DNA of 6,024 nucleotides from assembly GCA_947462945.1 (NCBI GenBank), contig CANHTE010000102.1, positions 1 through 6,024 on the forward strand, written 5' to 3'. A program made the translations under genes and the position numbers. The DNA is from Acetobacteraceae bacterium. Its GTDB lineage: Bacteria; Pseudomonadota; Alphaproteobacteria; Acetobacterales; Acetobacteraceae. The notes beneath the pieces were generated by a model, which made no database searches, was not told where the DNA came from, and saw nothing but the letters and a program-made list of their open reading frames with translations. Shown here piece by piece: positions 5,161-6,024 of this stretch (positions within the stretch are counted from its first letter, which is position 1; each line of letters begins with the position of its first letter).

Positions 5161-6024
5161 TCAGTCCGACGTTCTGGACTCTTCGGCAGTCGTGCGGATC
5201 TGCAGGCGCTTCACCTTGTCGAAAAGGGTCGAGCGCGACACGCCGAGCCGGAGCGCGGCCTGGGCCACATCTCCGCCCGTCGCGGCCAGCGCTTCCTGGA
5301 TCGCACGCCGCTCCGCCCCGTCGCGGGCCTCCGAGAGGCTTGCGCTGGGCGCGGAGGCGGCGCGGGCGCGCTCGGACATGCGCTCCGGGAACAGGTCTCC
5401 AGGGGCGATCCAATCGGCCTCCGCCAACGCCACGGCCCGTTCGACGCGATTGCGCAGCTCGCGGATGTTGCCGGGGAAGTCGTGGCCCGCCAGCGCCTCC
5501 TCCGCCAGCGTCGAGAAGCCCCGCGGCGTCCGGCCGAAGCGTTGGCCGAACTCACCCAGGAAGCGGCGCGCGAGCGGCAGCACATCCCCCGCCCGCTCGC
5601 AAAGCGGCGGCATGGCGATGCTGATGACGGAGAGGCGAAAGAACAGGTCCTCGCGGAAGCGCCCCTCGCGCATGCGGGCCGTCAGGTCGGCGTTGGTCGC
5701 GGCCAGCACGCGCGCGCGCAATGGCAGGTCGCGCTCACCGCCGACGCGGCGGAAGTTGCGCTCCTGCAACAGCCGCAGCAGCTTGGCCTGCATGGCGGGG
5801 GGCAATTCGGCCACCTCGTCGAGAAACAGCGTGCCCGCGCCGGCGCGTTCGGCCACACCCTCATGGCGCTGCGCCGCACCGGTGAAGGCGCCACGCTCAT
5901 GGCCAAAGATTTCGCTCTCCAGCAGTTCATTCGGGATGGCGGCGCAATTCAACGCCACGAAGGGCGCTGCGGCCTGCGCGCCCTCATCGTGCAGGAAACG
6001 CGCCGCGACTTCCTTGCCTGAGCC
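5161..6024 (-). CDS. Sigma-54-dependent transcriptional activator (NtrC family), 5' end outside window
   Basis: This is the C-terminal 287 residues of an enhancer-binding protein that uses ATP to remodel sigma-54 RNA polymerase. The window edge cuts through the Walker A loop; the visible part begins [11 protein letters not shown]. Counting from the edge, the GAFTGA sigma-54 contact loop is at 45-50, Walker B GTLFLDE at 64-70, sensor I AATNADL at 108-114, and arginine-finger residues lie in FREDLFFRL at 123-131. The [15 protein letters not shown] helix follows, then a linker and a C-terminal Fis-type HTH at about 250-272 ([19 protein letters not shown]). All motifs needed for sigma-54 activation are intact. 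The N-terminal sensing domain lies outside the window, so the signal is unknown. A frame start at 5958 is only an internal GTG. The stop is 145 nt upstream of the sulfite dehydrogenase start with a perfect sigma-54 promoter between, so that operon is its probable target. Confidence 0.95.
   Translation of the reverse strand, partial: GSGKEVAARFLHDEGAQAAAPFVALNCAAIPNELLESEIFGHERGAFTGAAQRHEGVAERAGAGTLFLDEVAELPPAMQAKLLRLLQERNFRRVGGERDLPLRARVLAATNADLTARMREGRFREDLFFRLSVISIAMPPLCERAGDVLPLARRFLGEFGQRFGRTPRGFSTLAEEALAGHDFPGNIRELRNRVERAVALAEADWIAPGDLFPERMSERARAASAPSASLSEARDGAERRAIQEALAATGGDVAQAALRLGVSRSTLFDKVKRLQIRTTAEESRTSD

Noticed and set aside
1..6024. CRISPR array, tRNA, rRNA, phage or defence system
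   Set aside because: No regularly spaced repeats, tRNA-like cloverleaf, phage structural gene or defence-system domain was seen anywhere in the window.

Overview
This is a high-GC window whose coding content fits an alphaproteobacterium, most likely of the Acetobacteraceae (Roseomonas-like). The reasons are strong G/C third positions, an orphan Bug/TctC-type periplasmic binding protein, a Tat-exported sulfite dehydrogenase with its cytochrome c, and an NtrC-type sigma-54 activator. The placement is an inference from gene content and style, not from a search.

Layout. Positions 1-219 hold no gene I can name; there are small dyads and possibly the last codons of a lost gene. Positions 220-1336 are a complete IS481-family insertion sequence with 25-nt imperfect terminal inverted repeats and an intact DDE transposase. 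The two flanks show no target duplication. Positions 1337-1634 are a spacer that begins with a short open frame resembling the tail of a truncated gene. Positions 1635-2609 (+) encode a Bug/TctC-family substrate-binding protein with no transporter membrane genes beside it. Positions 2676-2993 (+) carry the beginning of a DEDD 3'-5' exonuclease (DnaQ-like) that loses family resemblance after about 71 residues, so it is a broken gene. Positions 2890-3196 are otherwise unexplained and contain two small hairpins.

From 3197 to the right edge all genes are on the minus strand and form one functional unit. Read in the direction of transcription they are: the C-terminal 287 residues of a sigma-54-dependent activator (AAA+ domain with GAFTGA, then a Fis-type HTH), an intergenic control region, a Tat-exported molybdopterin sulfite dehydrogenase (SorA/SoxC type), and a small exported class I c-type cytochrome (SorB-like). 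The control region has a consensus-perfect -24/-12 sigma-54 promoter (TTGGCACGCCGGTTGCT), a 16-bp dyad centred about 85 bp upstream of the predicted start that could be the activator site, and a hairpin at the predicted 5' end of the transcript. A strong 11-bp stem-loop separates the sulfite dehydrogenase and cytochrome genes.

The simplest model is that the adjacent activator senses an unknown signal and switches on periplasmic oxidation of sulfite to sulfate, with electrons passed to the cytochrome. This sigma-54-controlled sulfite oxidation module is the most interesting content of the window. The left half looks like an eroded accessory region shaped by insertion and deletion.
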